Positions 22,901-35,180 of a stretch of 64,000 nucleotides of DNA are shown piece after piece (position 1 is the first letter of the stretch; each line of letters opens with the position of its first letter). The position numbers were made by a program, and so were the translations under genes. This DNA comes from Climacium dendroides (taxonomy: Eukaryota; Streptophyta; Bryopsida; Hypnales; Climaciaceae), in contig OX467083.1 of assembly GCA_950106755.1 (NCBI GenBank), positions 43,786,555 to 43,850,554 on the forward strand. Direction: 5' to 3'. A model generated the notes under the pieces. That model was given only the letters and a program-made list of their open reading frames with translations. It had not been told where the DNA came from and ran no database searches.

Positions 22901-23707
22901 TTTGCATTGCAGGCCATTACGCGAAAAAAGTGTGTAGCTAAAATAGTGCAAGGCAATAGGGGAACAGCTGCACCTACATACACCGGCAGCATGGACAACT
23001 ACAAGAAAAATAGGATTGAGAGAATGCAATTTTTTTTCTGCAATGATGATATATCGCGGTGCGTCAAAGGTTCTCGGCGGAAATGGGTTCTATCAAAACC
23101 GGAAGTATCAGATATTTGGCCGGTGCAAGTTGGAACCAATCTTACACCCAAAGAGATACTAGATCTTCAAAATGGAGGGTTCCGTCTTCCGCAGCGTCTT
23201 GCTATTTCCCCTCGTAGGCTATTTGGAAATCATGATTTGCCCCCTGATGATTTGGGACTTCAAGTTCCAGAGTCACCCGCTGAACACCCCAGCATACGGT
23301 CAGGAAAGAAGATTCGGAGGAATCCAAAAGCACCTACAACAAAGCAATCAAACAATTGCGCCTCCGCACTCACAATGAAAGCAGTGGTTCGTGAAGTTAC
23401 TATGGTACCGCATCCAAGCTTCGGATGCATCATTGCACTGGACTCAGGTACACCGCCTGCCATTCAACATTACATGATCATTGTAAGTGCATTTCCTGAA
23501 TGCACTTGCCCTTATTTCAAGGACATGTCAACAAAGGCTCTAGGAAAAAGAGGGCAATGGGCTAATTGCAAGCACTTGTATTTTTTGTTCACTGGAGTTT
23601 GCCAATTGGATGCAGAAGTAGATCTTTTTATTCATGCTCCAAGCTTTAGCTTTAACGAAGTGAAACGCATACTTCAGAGTGGTATCTTGAAGCTTAAATC
23701 CAATTAG
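19956..23707 (+). CDS. Mutator-like (MULE) transposase with WRKY-GCM1-like and SWIM zinc motifs (one in-frame stop)
   Basis: Likely the enzyme that cuts and reinserts the element. Exon 1 is 19,956-22,034 and exon 2 is 22,241-23,707. The intron donor ACT|GTAAGA and acceptor AACAG|GGA are both phase 0. Reading through the stop gives 1,181 residues. Order: an acidic/Ser-rich N-terminus (1-200); a WRKY-GCM1-like zinc module (about 247-360, Cys 268, 274 and 279 and a terminal HNHP at 354-357); a MULE-type DDE core (about 505-680, with candidate Asp at 513 and Asp579 in FTADSAQANW, and an E-containing region before GEGLCRLELW); and a C-terminal SWIM finger (CTC at 1114, CKH at 1136). An in-frame TAG at 20,490-20,492 interrupts the frame, which is otherwise open for about 2 kb. 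The bases before it (TTTGTAG) resemble an acceptor, so an intron is the alternative. The ATG at 19,956 is the first in frame; the ORF opens upstream. Confidence 0.82.
20490..20492 (+). other. In-frame TAG in the MULE transposase
   Basis: This codon is the only stop between about 19,880 and 22,034 in the coding frame. Both sides read as protein in the same frame, so either the copy is nonsense-disrupted or an unrecognised intron ends here (TTTCATGTTTGTAG fits an acceptor). A strong donor (GAAG|GTAGGTAT at 20,200) lies upstream, but the sequence it would remove looks coding. Confidence 0.65.
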
Positions 23708-25227
23708 TACACAGTTATCCTTCTAAACGGTTGGCGTTAGCATATTGCAGTGTACCTTTGGATGATGTTCTCCAAACTTGTTTCACGTAAGAATTGTAGT
23801 GAGAGTAAAAGGGCCACTACTGAATTTCAATTGTCATTCGTCCATTGCACCTTGTACTATCATGCGTGATTGCCCATCCCACTCTCTAGTATGATTCGTA
23901 TATATCTCTAGATATAAAATATTCATAGAGGATTGTTTAGATTGGTCTTGATAATTGCGATTAAAAAAAATGGCCTTCCCTTGTCCCAATCCACTGAAAA
24001 TGACCTTGACTTCATTGACTTTTTTCAATGAATATGGTAGGACAACGACAAAGTTACTTAGAGGTGGTCACCTTATGCATTTGCAAGTTTGCAACATTTA
24101 CCTGAACTTCCTATGGAAATAAGTCCATTTTTTATTAGCACTATCTCATGCTAGAATTGGTAGCCTAAACCTAACCCCTTGAAATATAGATGAGTAACAA
24201 TTATTGATGAATATAATTGCTAACATAATTGAAATGCATTATTATTGATAGGAAGTTTTTGAACATGCTAATGCCTTTCATATGATAAATTGGTAAAGTG
24301 GTTGGGCATGGATGAACTTAATTAATCATTTTAACCCTATTGCATGGAAATGTTCGCCTAATCCCAAGCATTCTAACTACAGTTGTTCAGTAGTTTAAGT
24401 TAAATTGTTCACCTAACCTTATGTTTTTCAATGCATTAAACAGATGTGCATCCAACAATAAAAAGTTTATATGAACCCTAAACCCAATGCTCTAAACCCT
24501 AAATATAGTCCTCTAGAAAAAGTTAACAGATGTGCAATAAACAAGACACGAAGGCAATAATAAATACCCTAAACATTGAACCCTCACCCTAGAAGTATGT
24601 CTGTCCTTCACCTTTGAAGGGTCATTTCACGGTTTGAGGTCCCCAATTATATTTAGATGGAGAAAACACATTTATAGGGGTACCCCTAAACCCTAAAACC
24701 GCGGTAAAAGGTTATGTTATGTATCTTGATACCACGGTTATAGGTTCACACCCAAATAATCTTTTTGCTATAGACTTAGGATTTCCTGTCTTGGATCCAC
24801 GGTGATAGGTCCATTTCCATGGTTATGGGGGCATGAATATAAAGTTATCATGTTTGACTTTGTAAAATTTCAAAGCAACACTAGTCTAAACATGTACAAG
24901 ACATACTTCATTCAAAAGTTCATTCAATTTGGGATCCATAACCATAAACACCTTTTTTCTTACATGTCCAATGGATTTTTCCATGAAATGTAGACGAAGT
25001 CATCTATTTAGTTGATTTGAAAACATTTCCAATCAATTGCCCCCCTAAATATTTATAACTTTGAGGCGTCTATCTTCTTGGGCCACTTTGGCAAAAAGCC
25101 CAAAATCCTAACTATCCACTGAAACCTTCCTATTCCTCCATCTCCTCTCCCCCCTTCCGTCTAGGCAATTGAAAGGCCAATCCTTAAAGAATCCTTTCTC
25201 CTTTCTCCCTCCCATGCCGTTGATCTA

Positions 25228-25435
25228 GATACGGGTAGGGATACTTTACAGGGCTAGATACGATATAATATAGACACGGTCCGGATGCGAGATACAAGAT
25301 ATAGTTCGAATACAATACAAATCCAATATGGTACGAAGATGAGATACGGAATATAGTTCAAATGCAATATAAATACGGTATGGTATAGATACAAAATACG
25401 AGGTACGAGGTACGGATATAGATATATCCCGTATC
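25228..25435. repeat. GATAC-rich degenerate repeat with inverted GATACGGG ends
   Basis: About 208 bp of repeated GATAC, ATACGAT and GGTACGAG variants. It begins GATACGGG and ends CCCGTATC, an exact inverted pair. It could be a small MITE or a local satellite; no target duplication was identified. Confidence 0.6.
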
Positions 25436-25563
25436 AAATGTTACTCCAGCCCCACCTGAAAAATACAGAAGGGCAAGAGGGGGGGAAAAACGCTAAATTT
25501 AATATAATAAAAGTTTGAGCTCATTGGTGGGAGGTACTAAAATTCAATTTCATTTTTTTTTGG

Positions 25564-25596
25564 GAGTGGATAGTGAGACAGTCTCACTATCCACTC
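25564..25596. repeat. Perfect 16-bp inverted repeat with one-base centre
   Basis: GAGTGGATAGTGAGAC is followed by one A and then its exact reverse complement. It could form a cruciform or mark a fold-back relic. It lies about 500 bp inside the right end of the large MULE. Confidence 0.85.
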
Positions 25597-26022
25597 GAAA
25601 GACAAGCCACTAAGCTTTGGCACATGAACCAATTAATTGATATAGCATTAAAACACCAATCCGCTACACAAATTGGTTAGTCATAATCCCACCGTAGGAG
25701 GTGTCCAATGTCATTGTAGAAGTTATGCACCAACAATAATAAAACCATTCTTCTAAGTTGAATCAATATAACCCTTCCCTCCATGTGGTCAATGGTCCTA
25801 AAATATTTCTACATATATTCAGGTTGTAGTCCACCCTAAACTTTAGAGCTTAGACTTTTTAAATCCCCAAATTTTGAGACTGGACTTTTTATTACCTTAA
25901 AGTATGCTGATTTATGGAACTAAGGCCCAAAATTTTTAGTTGACTTTTGAACCTAAACCCAAATTCAACAAAATAAATAAATCCATAAATTTCTACCGCA
26001 CCAAATTACAGAAAAAGGCCCT

Positions 26023-26098
26023 AAATCAATGCTCCATGCTCCAATTCTATGCTCTACGCTCTACGCTCCCGCTTTACGCTCGTATACTAGCTTCGTTG
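26023..26098 (-). repeat. Right terminal inverted repeat of the large MULE
   Basis: 76 bp of GCTCTACGCTC-type iterations, the reverse complement of the left end. Read inward from 26,098 it gives an AGCTAGTATACGAGCGTA core that lines up with the left ATGCTGGTATGCGAGCGTA at identical distance from the border. Confidence 0.85.
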
Positions 26099-26108
26099 CT
26101 CTTGCTAT
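26099..26108. other. Right 10-bp target-site duplication of the large MULE
   Basis: CTCTTGCTAT, identical to 9746-9755. Confidence 0.85.
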
Positions 26109-27779
26109 TACTAATAGGGAAACATCTCTTCTTAACTTCTCAACTCAAATTTCAAATTTTTTAGAATGAATGCAAAATAGTTTTTTCTAGTCCCCAAATC
26201 AAATGTGTTATAGATTTTTTGAAAAACAATGTTTCCTATTAATTGTTTCAAATTATTTTAGAAAATCAAAACAAAAATTATAATGATTACATGTTATTTA
26301 TATTCACCTTTTTAATGAATTTTATCTACTAACATTGAGGTATTATATCCAAAGTTGTGCTTAAAAACATTCCCATGTAATGTGTAATACAAAAAAATAA
26401 CAAGTTAGTACAAGAATACAAATATTTCTAGTAATTTTTTGAAGTTGAAAAAACTATAGCTTTATTCTTAAATTTACATTTAATCTCATATTACCTATAC
26501 TATTGTAATTTCTAAGTTAATTAAGTAGAAACTATGAAATTTTTAGTAGATAATTCTATTTTTGGTATGCTATTGGCTAAGAAAATTATTTAACAATAGC
26601 TATTATTTGATATAACATGTACTTCCAAAGCGTCATATTTTTAATTCAACAATGTTTCTCACAATACAATGTTTATATTGATTATAACATGATTTAGTTA
26701 ATGAGACCTCATACCTTTGGTTCCCCCCAAAAAAATTAAAAACCATCTTCACTAATCAGTTGCATTCCTACATTCCATAGTTTGTACTTTAGGGGGGGGG
26801 GGTATTTTTTTCCACTAAGACAATTGTGTACAAAAACAATCTCTACAAGTTTTTTTATTCTTCAGTATGAATGATTTTAAGGAACTTTTTCTTCTTCCAC
26901 AATAATGGACAATGAACGATTCTTTGAAACTTTTCAACACTATAGCTTGTTACTAAAACATTAGTCCAAAAAAACAGTAGCTAAAAAATTGGAAGAAGAG
27001 TTTTTGAAAACGTTTTATAAACATAAATATTTAAAACACATTTTACCAATTGAATAGAATGTAGAATTTTTTCTATAATTCACATACTTTTACAATAATC
27101 CTATGACCAAGACAAAATTTTAAAGACTTTTGGACAAGTATTTAGCACAAGTCAAATTGAGATCACCACTAACTCACTAAGTAGAACCTTTATATTTGAC
27201 ACTAACTTCACTACTTTCAACAAATTGTTGGAAAGTGCCCTTAACATTTTCATGTTAAAATGATAGAAATTTTCAAAGTTTCTTTGCAAACATTTTAAAC
27301 TAATATTGAAAACATATCTTCAAAGCAACAACTGAAAAAAGCAATGACGTATGAAGATTGTAAAACCTTCCCTAAAATTTTTTATATCCAAATATTTTTA
27401 AAATTTCTATGGAACTTTACCATCTCCAAATGCAAAGGTTTTTTTTTTCACTTTTCAATTATGATTGTATTACTATGAAATACACTTTCAACACCTCCTA
27501 AGCTAATCAAAATAATTTTACTATATTGATTAAAAAAACTTAATGTAGAAAAGCCAAAATAAGGGCTTTAATGAAAAACACACTTTGAAACTACCATTTC
27601 AAAGAGCTATAATAAAAAAAAAATTATAATACTTTTTTTACATTAGACTTAGTACATAAGAATATCTGAAAAAATCAAAACTTTGAATAAGTAGATTATA
27701 AGGTATTAATGTTTAAAGTGGAAAGAATTTTTGTTTGCCTTCTTTCTATATCAAGTTTTCAAAATTTGAATTCTCTCTT
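26109..27779. other. AT-rich non-coding stretch
   Basis: No gene is seen. Low-complexity AT sequence with short homopolymers, including a run of nine G at about 26,794. Confidence 0.5.
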
Positions 27780-28725
27780 GATCCATGAAGTCCCAAGGCG
27801 ACCTTTTTTCCATCAAAAACCATTCAAAATTGCCATTTTTATTGTGAAGAGCAAAAAAACTTAAAATTTTTTACATACCTACCTTTAGGATCCTATACTA
27901 GTCTAGTGTAAAAATATGTGGAAGAAATTTCAGAAACTTTGACCATGTATATTTCAAAATATTTGCATTTTAAAATAAAGAACACAAACTTTTTTGCACC
28001 TTGCTTAACTAGATTTTTTGACTTTGAATCTTCTTAAACTAAATTTTTTGAACTCTTGATTTTTAATTTAAACTTTTTATGTAGAAGAATTGAGTTGAGA
28101 ATCTTCAGTCTTTAAAAATATTAAAATATTAAAAATATTAAGAATATTAAAAAAAACTTACTTATCACTCATTAAAAATTATTAAGTAGAAGTAGATTCA
28201 AAATTAAAGGAAAACTAAGCCATTAATAGTTCTAAGATGGAATTAAAATTTACTAATTTCAATGATGAGATTGTTCTAGCACACAATTTTAACCTTATGA
28301 AACATTCTTTTTTGAAATATTGTGAAAATTGAGTTAAAAAAAGAATCTTATAAATTTTTCTTTACAAAGATGCTCTAATTACTCTAGAAACAATAATGTC
28401 CATAACTTTTACATATTAATATATCCCAATTGAAAGAATAAAATCTTTTCATATACACAATAATATAATCTATGAGAAATAATTTTTTTAAATTAATTTA
28501 TTTTGGAGGGATCTTTTCTGCCCACAACTGAATTTTGAACTTATTGTGCTATAATTTTTGTCCTTGAGAATTGATTGAAATAAAAATCATTATTACGAAA
28601 AGGTCATGTGTTTTTCTATCTTCAAATTTAAAAAAAAAATGATGACAAATATTGAGACTATAGGAACCTGCCTAAAATCCATTTTTGTTCTCCAAGGGGA
28701 TAGTAGGAATATAAGACCTTAGGGG
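27780..28725 (-). mobile_element. Family A element, diverged inverted copy
   Basis: The reverse complement follows the order of 34,245-35,176. The right border AGACCTTAGGGGTT at about 28,714-28,727 corresponds to the inverted CCCCTAAAGGACC start, and CCCAAGGCGACC near 27,791 to the other end. Many substitutions and small indels make it older than copies 1 and 2. Confidence 0.65.
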
Positions 28726-30454
28726 TTCAACTTAAAATTTTCCATGACATAGTTTTGAGGTTTAAATTTTCATAGAAGAGATGAGTCAAAAACTACCCAC
28801 TGATGACCAATAAAAAAATTTAGGGCTTTCTCTTGAGATCCAAAGACTTTTGGGACAGAGTTTTTCACAAAAATATCAAGCCTAGAAGAATGATCATTAA
28901 GAATCCCTTTGAAAAACGTGGTAAACTTCTTGTTTTTGACAAACTTATACATTTGTGCTCTCATCATCAAGACAACATAAAGTGATGTCTTGAGTGTGAG
29001 GTGGATGGTATTGTCCATAGTGTATACTATTGTAAAGAGCTCACAAAGAGATCCATTATTAGTGAAGATCTAGTGGAAAATGGCAAATCCATATTAGAAG
29101 TGTATATTTGGCAACTTATGTTTCTTTTTCTTTATCTACATTTTTAGATATGAAAATGTTCTTCTTGAATTTGAGTACAACTAATGAAGTGAAATCTATG
29201 AAATTTAATTTCTACTTCAAGCTGAAAATTTGTAAAATTCTTTAAATTGAATATTTTGCAATAATTTGACTATTTGAGCTTTAGGCCTATAAATTATCAA
29301 GTGTTGATTTTCTAATTTAAAAAAATGATATGATTAAAAATTTGCACCATGATGTTTTACACTATAATACAAAGAAATTCTCAGATTTTTTAAGTATATA
29401 TTGCATTTGATATTTTAGTGACAACCTATTAAGCCTATGTTTGGAGTGATTTTTGGATTTTCTACATTGACATGTATACAAACCTATGTAGGATCTACTT
29501 TACATGCATGGAATGCCTTTGAAGCTATGTCTAGAATGATGAAATGATGGAATGAAGCCATGATATAATTGGTGGAACAAAGTCAAAGACAAAAATGGTA
29601 GAATGAAACTAGGACAAAAATAATATTAAATTTCCAAAAATTACATGATTAAAATTAAAGCCTAGAGATTTTGTTTGAGGGAGTTGAAAAGTTTTTTATG
29701 AAAACCATTGCTAACCTTTGGGATTCAATTAATTTCTAAAACCAAAGGAAGAAAAACTAGGATTAGAATTTTTTATATTTGAGAGAATTGAAATTTTTTT
29801 GAGGCAACCAATGAATTTTATAAAAACAAGGGGAATATAGGATCAACTTTGCACATCGTGTTCAAATCCTTGAAGGTGAATATTGATAAATATAGGGTCC
29901 AACACTAGCTACTAGTCAACATATACTTCCAAAGTCCACTATAACAAGTTCACATTTGCTAAGACATCCATCTCAACATACTTATAACCATGAAAAGAAA
30001 AGTCTATTACCATTTTGTTGAACTAGATTTTGCAACTATCTATAAATGTGGTCTTTTTGTACATATTCTTCAAAGAAGTGATTATATGTCTTCTAATGGT
30101 TATAAATATTTCACAAGTTTTTGCAAAAATTAGTTGAAATTATCAAGAATAAAGTAAAACAATTTGTATCAAATGCATTATATTATATATGCTCAAAAAA
30201 TCTGAAATTTCTCTATAGGTTCATGGCTAAATGCACGTAAAGAGAAATTAGCATGAGTTGCCAAAATATATTATATAAATTTGTCATTTCCTTGTGTACG
30301 AAAGCCCAAAATATTACTAGAAAAGAATATCCAAAACCATTCATTGAACATGAGTTCAAGCAAGTCCCCTATAAAAAAACTAGATGAAAGAACATTTTTT
30401 CCATGTTGGACCTTTCCCTAAAAGCATCCAAGGTCACTTCTCTTCAAAAGATTT

Positions 30455-30690
30455 TAGGATTTAGTCCCACGGTCTCAAGGCCTTTTCTTGCTCAAGAACC
30501 ATTCAAAATTGTCATTTTTGGTGCATTAAGCTATGTAAACAAATAAATATTTTTGAAGAAATTCAACCATAGGACCTTGCACTACACTTATTTGAAAGCA
30601 TGTGGTAGAAAATTTGCAAAGTTTTCTGATAAAGATTGGAAGATATTAGTTATAAAAGTTGGAAAAAAAATTGGGTTCCAAAAAGGTCCA
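30455..30690 (-). mobile_element. Family A fragment, inverted
   Basis: A partial match in reverse orientation to the right end of family A: AAGGCC...ACCATTCAAAATTG...TAGGACCTTGCAC...ATGTGG.AGAAA in the expected order. The rest of the element is missing or unrecognisable. Confidence 0.5.
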
Positions 30691-31285
30691 ATAATGTGGA
30701 GCAAGTCTTTTTCACTATGTGACAAAAAATTCCTCAAAATTTGAGCCCTTCAAATTATAATCAAGGACATCATTGAAAAGTGTTATTTTGGAAAGGGCAA
30801 CATTGAACAGTGCTATTTTCTATTTTCTTTAAAGTCTTTTATCATTTCATGTCCTCTTCATGGCTTACATCAATCTAATGGTCATGGCATCACAAAGAAG
30901 ATTTTTCAATGGCAGAAGGGGATTTGGGGAGGAGGTATCTTTGCAATTTTTTGTCCCCTTTGTTTCTAGTGTAACTAGGCCTTTTATGTCAATCTTAAAA
31001 GTTTGAAATATTACAAAGGACAAATTGTCTAATGATTGACTTTCAAAGAAAGTGCAAAATTGAAATTGCACTTGGTTTTTGCTTTTTAGGATAGATTAAA
31101 AAATCATTAGTTTTAGTAAAAGTCAACAAGGCATTGAAAATACACCAAAAATTAGTATGAGACTATAGAAAATAATAGGGGGAAAAAGGAGAGAAAAAAT
31201 AGGATTAGAATATAGATTTGAATTTTTACTTCAAATTTGTAAACATTGTTTAAGCAGTATGTTGAAAATTTTTAAATTTTGCAAG

Positions 31286-31363
31286 ATGGAGCTTAAAGGA
31301 CCACCTAAAGTACTCGTCATTGAGGTGAATGACAATGGGACCGTGACGGAGGTTGATGCCAAG
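31286..31363 (+). other. Possible isolated exon, unidentified
   Basis: ATG at 31,286 opens a 26-codon frame of balanced protein composition (begins MELKGPPKVLVIEV and includes DNGTVTEVDAK). It ends exactly at AAG|GTATAAC, a usable donor. The base composition is markedly less AT-rich than the surroundings. No second exon was found within several kb, so this may be a gene-fragment relic or chance. I do not recognise the family. Confidence 0.3.
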
Positions 31364-34070
31364 GTATAACAACATTTCTATTAAATTATTTTATTTTATT
31401 TTTAATCCAAATGCAATTAGGAAGTTAGACACACAAGTTAGACTTTAAAAAGGATTCCAAAATGTAAATTTAAAACTGAATCTTGGTAGCTAATTCGCAC
31501 AACTTTCCAAAAATATATTGAACTCTAAAATTCAATACAAACTCACAAAATTATTGTTGGATGAAAATTAATAGTAAGAATGGATGAAAAATGAGAAAAG
31601 TCATCCAAATAAAATAAAAAGTATTTTAGAATTTAGAATAGAATCAGGAGTTAAAACCAAAATTTAAAATTGATTTGAAAATTTGAGTCAAGAAAATTTA
31701 GTGGATGAAATTTAAAGTACTAATTAGCAATCAAACTTCATCCATGCATAACTTTCTATGGTAAAATCTAAAATCTAAGTCTTCTATTTTTTTAGAAAGG
31801 TAATTTTAAGATATTCAAACAAAAATATTATAAATCTAAAAATAGTGAATAAAAACAAAGGTCCAAAATAGTAATTAACACATAGAAAATTAAACTAAAA
31901 TCTTTTAAAGACAACCAAGGAACAATTTAGAAGTTTAATGAGTTAAAAAATGTTCTAAGGATTTTCAAAACAAATGTGAATTTCAAAACCAAATAGAAAT
32001 TAAAAAAGATATACGTAAATGAAGTTTATGATTAAAACAAGGTAGTTTTGGATGAAAATTTGCATTATTCATCTAAAGTAGGTCAAAAATAATTTTACAA
32101 TCTACAAAAAATTCAAAACATAAAATATAAAAAAAAATAAGATTTGGAGTTGTAATTTAGTAGAAAATTGTAGATGAAGCTTGAAGGTGTCAAGTAGTGG
32201 CTAGAAAACTAAACTTCAATTTCTTTATCATTTTGAAAAGGGCACATGATTCTCTATAATTTAGAATAATTACATTCTACCTTAGCCCATGATAGCCAAA
32301 AAACTCAGAATCTTGATCTAATTGGGCTGAAATAAAACAGAAACACTAATAGGTTCTTGTTAAACTTCTTCACTTTACATTTGCATGCTCATGAAGTAGA
32401 ATATCTATTTCTTGGAAGGCAAAATTGGATGGCTTAATTAGATGCCCATTAGAAATCCAAAGATGAAATCAATAAGAACATGGTTATGCCCATCTTCTCT
32501 CAAGGGTGGAAAGAAAATACTCATACCCATTCTATGAGAGAAGAATTACTAGAAGAGTTTCAAAGGCTTACTAATCATTGATTCATAGAAAGAAACAACT
32601 CCAATTCTTCTTAGAATTAATGCACATTGAAAGTTGGCTCATTCAAGGCTCTATGACAAAATCTACAAAGTAATATATGTGACACAAGAACCAGGTACGT
32701 TGCCTCATAATATTAGGATTAGTGATGCATATGGCTTTATAGATAGCATTGTAGAAGCAATACACAAATTTTTTAGAGAACTAAAGGAGATGCACCTCTT
32801 TTTTGCATTGTAATTGAAATTGAAGGCATTCATCATCTTTTATATTAAATGCAAATTATATCACAAACTCATCTCGTACATTTTCATCCACACAATTTCT
32901 CATTCATTTCTTCTTGCTAAACCCTAACAACATTTATACATCTTTTCATTGAAATCTTGTAACTAGATGACATCATTTTGATAGTGTTACATTGTAGCCG
33001 CTCCCTTCTAGTTTAAAGGGTAAGGTAGCACACCCTATTCTTGTTTCCTTAAGAAGTTTTACAATAGAGTAGTTTGGGTTAATTAGCCTTTTTGCAAAAA
33101 AACTTGGTGGAAAAAAATTTATCTTATAATTTATTTTTTTGAATTTTCTATATATAGTAAATATTTGAAATAAATGATAGTATTGCATTGTCCAAAGACA
33201 TCTACTAAAACCATTTTTCAAAAAGTAGGATCCAAAGGACAAGAATCTATCAATATCTCAAAAAATAAGAACTTCTTTTACTTTGCATTATGAACATGCT
33301 TATTTTGGATTAAAAAAAAGTAGGGCTTGAGAAGCAGTTGTAGAAGATGATTGATGCAATAAATAAAAGAGACCCCATTAGTTATGTGGGTGTGCATACT
33401 TTAATGAATAATCAAACAATAACTTTCATCTTTGAAAATGAGAGCCATGCATAGAAAAATTCTTGATTGAACACATATATAATCTGAAATTAAAAATGCA
33501 TTAAGAAAATGAGCAATTTGAAGCAATCAATTATTTGACCTAAAATCACAACAATGAGATACCTTAGTAGCCATAATAAAACTTTTGATTGTGATAATCA
33601 TGACCTCATGCTTTTAAGACCTTAATGTTGTGATTTCTTAGGAAAATACTATATCCATTATTTTAGTTGAACAAAATGGCTCCTATAGATGCTCTTTTCT
33701 AGAATTAAATTTAAGGGGACCTAATGATTCTTTGAGACCATGCCAACAACATACTTGAGAAATTAGTAACAAATTTAGACTTTTTGTTGAAAAAATACAT
33801 TTGAATTACTAATGCCTTCTCAAATTTGTCAAAACTCAAAAGACAAAAGAAACTTCAAATTTTCAACTACCCTATAGAAATAATGGAGTCATTTCATCCA
33901 TAACAAGCATCTAAAATAATGACCAATATAATATGATTTTTAAGGTTGAATCCTCCTACATTAATTTTGTATAACTAAATTCATTTTTAAGAAATTTCAA
34001 AATTTTGTTTATTTGTTCAAACATACTACTCCAATTTCATTAAATTGGTTATGAAGAAGGCTATCTTTAA

Positions 34071-34240
34071 CCCTTAAACATCAAGGTGAACAGACATACA
34101 ACTATCCATTTTTGGAATTTTGTGTGAAAAGGGGAAATCTTCTACATTACTTTGACTTCCAATGAATGCTTCTAAATTTTTTAGATCAATGATGCCCACA
34201 ATATCAAAATCGATGATTTCCACAATCACCAATCTATTAT
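34071..34240 (+). mobile_element. Family B element, copy 1, broken at its right end by family A
   Basis: Starts CCCTTAAACA after TTAA (34,067-34,070) and shares with the other B copies the order GACTTCCAATGA.TGCTT and GATGATTTCCAC. Its right end stops at the TTAA where family A copy 2 is inserted; the remaining few bases resume after 35,180. Confidence 0.65.
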
Positions 34241-34244
34241 TTAA

Positions 34245-35176
34245 CCCCTAAAGGACCATTGTCCCTCCGGGGGACAAATTGGATTTCGGGCAGGTACCTA
34301 AGGGCTGAAATTTTGTTATGATTTTTTGAAACTTTTTTTGAAGATAGAAAAACTGATGAGCTTTGTGGGAATATAATTTTTTTCACATTTGGTGCCCGGA
34401 AACAAAAGTTATGACCAAATAAGCTCAAAGTAGGGGACAGGGGGCAGTCCGGGCAGCAAAAAAAAATTTGCAAAATTTTGAATTTTTTTTGAATTTTTTT
34501 TTTTGTAGATTATATTTTTGTCTGCATGGGAAGCTTTGATTCATTCCATTTGGACTTATTATGAGAAAGTTATGGACAATCTTGTTTATCGGGCAGTTAG
34601 AGCATCCTCCTGAAAAAATAACTTATAGAATTCATTTCTGAATGCAATTTTTACAATTTTTCTGAAAAAAATTTTTACATGATTTTGTTTGCTTGCTAGA
34701 ACACTCTCACCATTGGGATTAGTGCATTTTAATTCCATCTTAAAGATATTAATAATTTAGATTTTCCTTCATTCTCATACCTACTTCTACTTAACAATTT
34801 TTTTAAGCATGAAAATTAATCTTTTTCTTAAAATTTTCTTTTTTTTCTAGATTCTCAACTTAATTTCCCACAATAAGGATTTAAAGCTCAAAACTCTATA
34901 GTGCAAAAAATTTAAGTTAAAAAAGTTCAAAGTCAAATAATCCAGTCCCGCAAGGTGCTGAAAAAATTGTTTTTTTCACTTTAAACACAAATATCTTTTA
35001 ATCTATGTGGTCAAAATTTCTGAAATTTTTTCCACAAATTTCCATACTAGTAAGGTATAAGATCATACAGTTGGATGTGCAAAAAAAAATTATTTTCAAA
35101 TTTTTTTACTCTTTGCTACAGAAATGGCAGTTTTGAGTGTTTTTTTGGCAGAAATAAGGCCTTGGTCCTTTAGGGG
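34245..35176 (+). mobile_element. piggyBac-like non-autonomous element, family A copy 2
   Basis: The best-kept copy, 932 bp. It has perfect 14-bp terminal inverted repeats (CCCCTAAAGGACCA) directly flanked by TTAA at 34,241-34,244 and 35,177-35,180. It is AT-rich with no transposase. High similarity to 8329-9268 suggests recent spread. Confidence 0.85.
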
Positions 35177-35180
35177 TTAA

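Larger units (their letters stand above)
23708..26022. other. Right arm of the large MULE
   Basis: Non-coding. It contains scattered ACCCTAAA-type words (24,470-24,700), a purine/pyrimidine-biased patch (25,130-25,220), the GATACGGG-bounded repeat and a short perfect palindrome. No further gene is supported. Confidence 0.5.
9756..26098. mobile_element. 16.3-kb Mutator-like element with transposase and ParB-methyltransferase-like cargo
   Basis: Ends: inverted repeats 9756-9832 and 26,023-26,098. Both have a CGAGCGTA core exactly 17 bases from the outer border, and both are flanked by the identical 10-mer CTCTTGCTAT. Contents: subterminal repeats (9.9-10.1 kb); the ParB/methyltransferase-like gene (-, 11.2-18.5 kb); a promoter region between 18.5 and 20.0 kb; the MULE-type transposase (+, 20.0-23.7 kb); and a 2.3-kb right arm. 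MULEs commonly have TIRs, 8-11 bp duplications and a DDE transposase with SWIM and WRKY-GCM1-type zinc motifs, all seen here. At 16.3 kb with a second large multi-exon gene it is bigger than ordinary MULEs. The perfect duplication suggests a fairly recent insertion. Each gene carries one in-frame stop, so this copy may be inactive. That the two genes move together is inferred from the borders. Confidence 0.82.
28726..34066. other. Long AT-rich non-coding stretch
   Basis: No complete gene is supported. The open frames are short, AT-biased and lack splice context or family character. It includes a diverged family A fragment and one exon-like frame, both listed separately. Confidence 0.5.

Noticed and set aside
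24470..24700. Scattered AACCCTAAA words resembling plant telomere repeats
   Set aside because: Irregular spacing and no uninterrupted tandem array, so not an interstitial telomere tract.
28770..29018. 82-codon minus-strand frame
   Set aside because: Reads somewhat protein-like but has no homolog I recognise, no splice partners, and sits in AT-rich repeat debris.
34237..34473. 78-codon minus-strand frame
   Set aside because: Lies at the start of family A copy 2 and is not open in copy 1.
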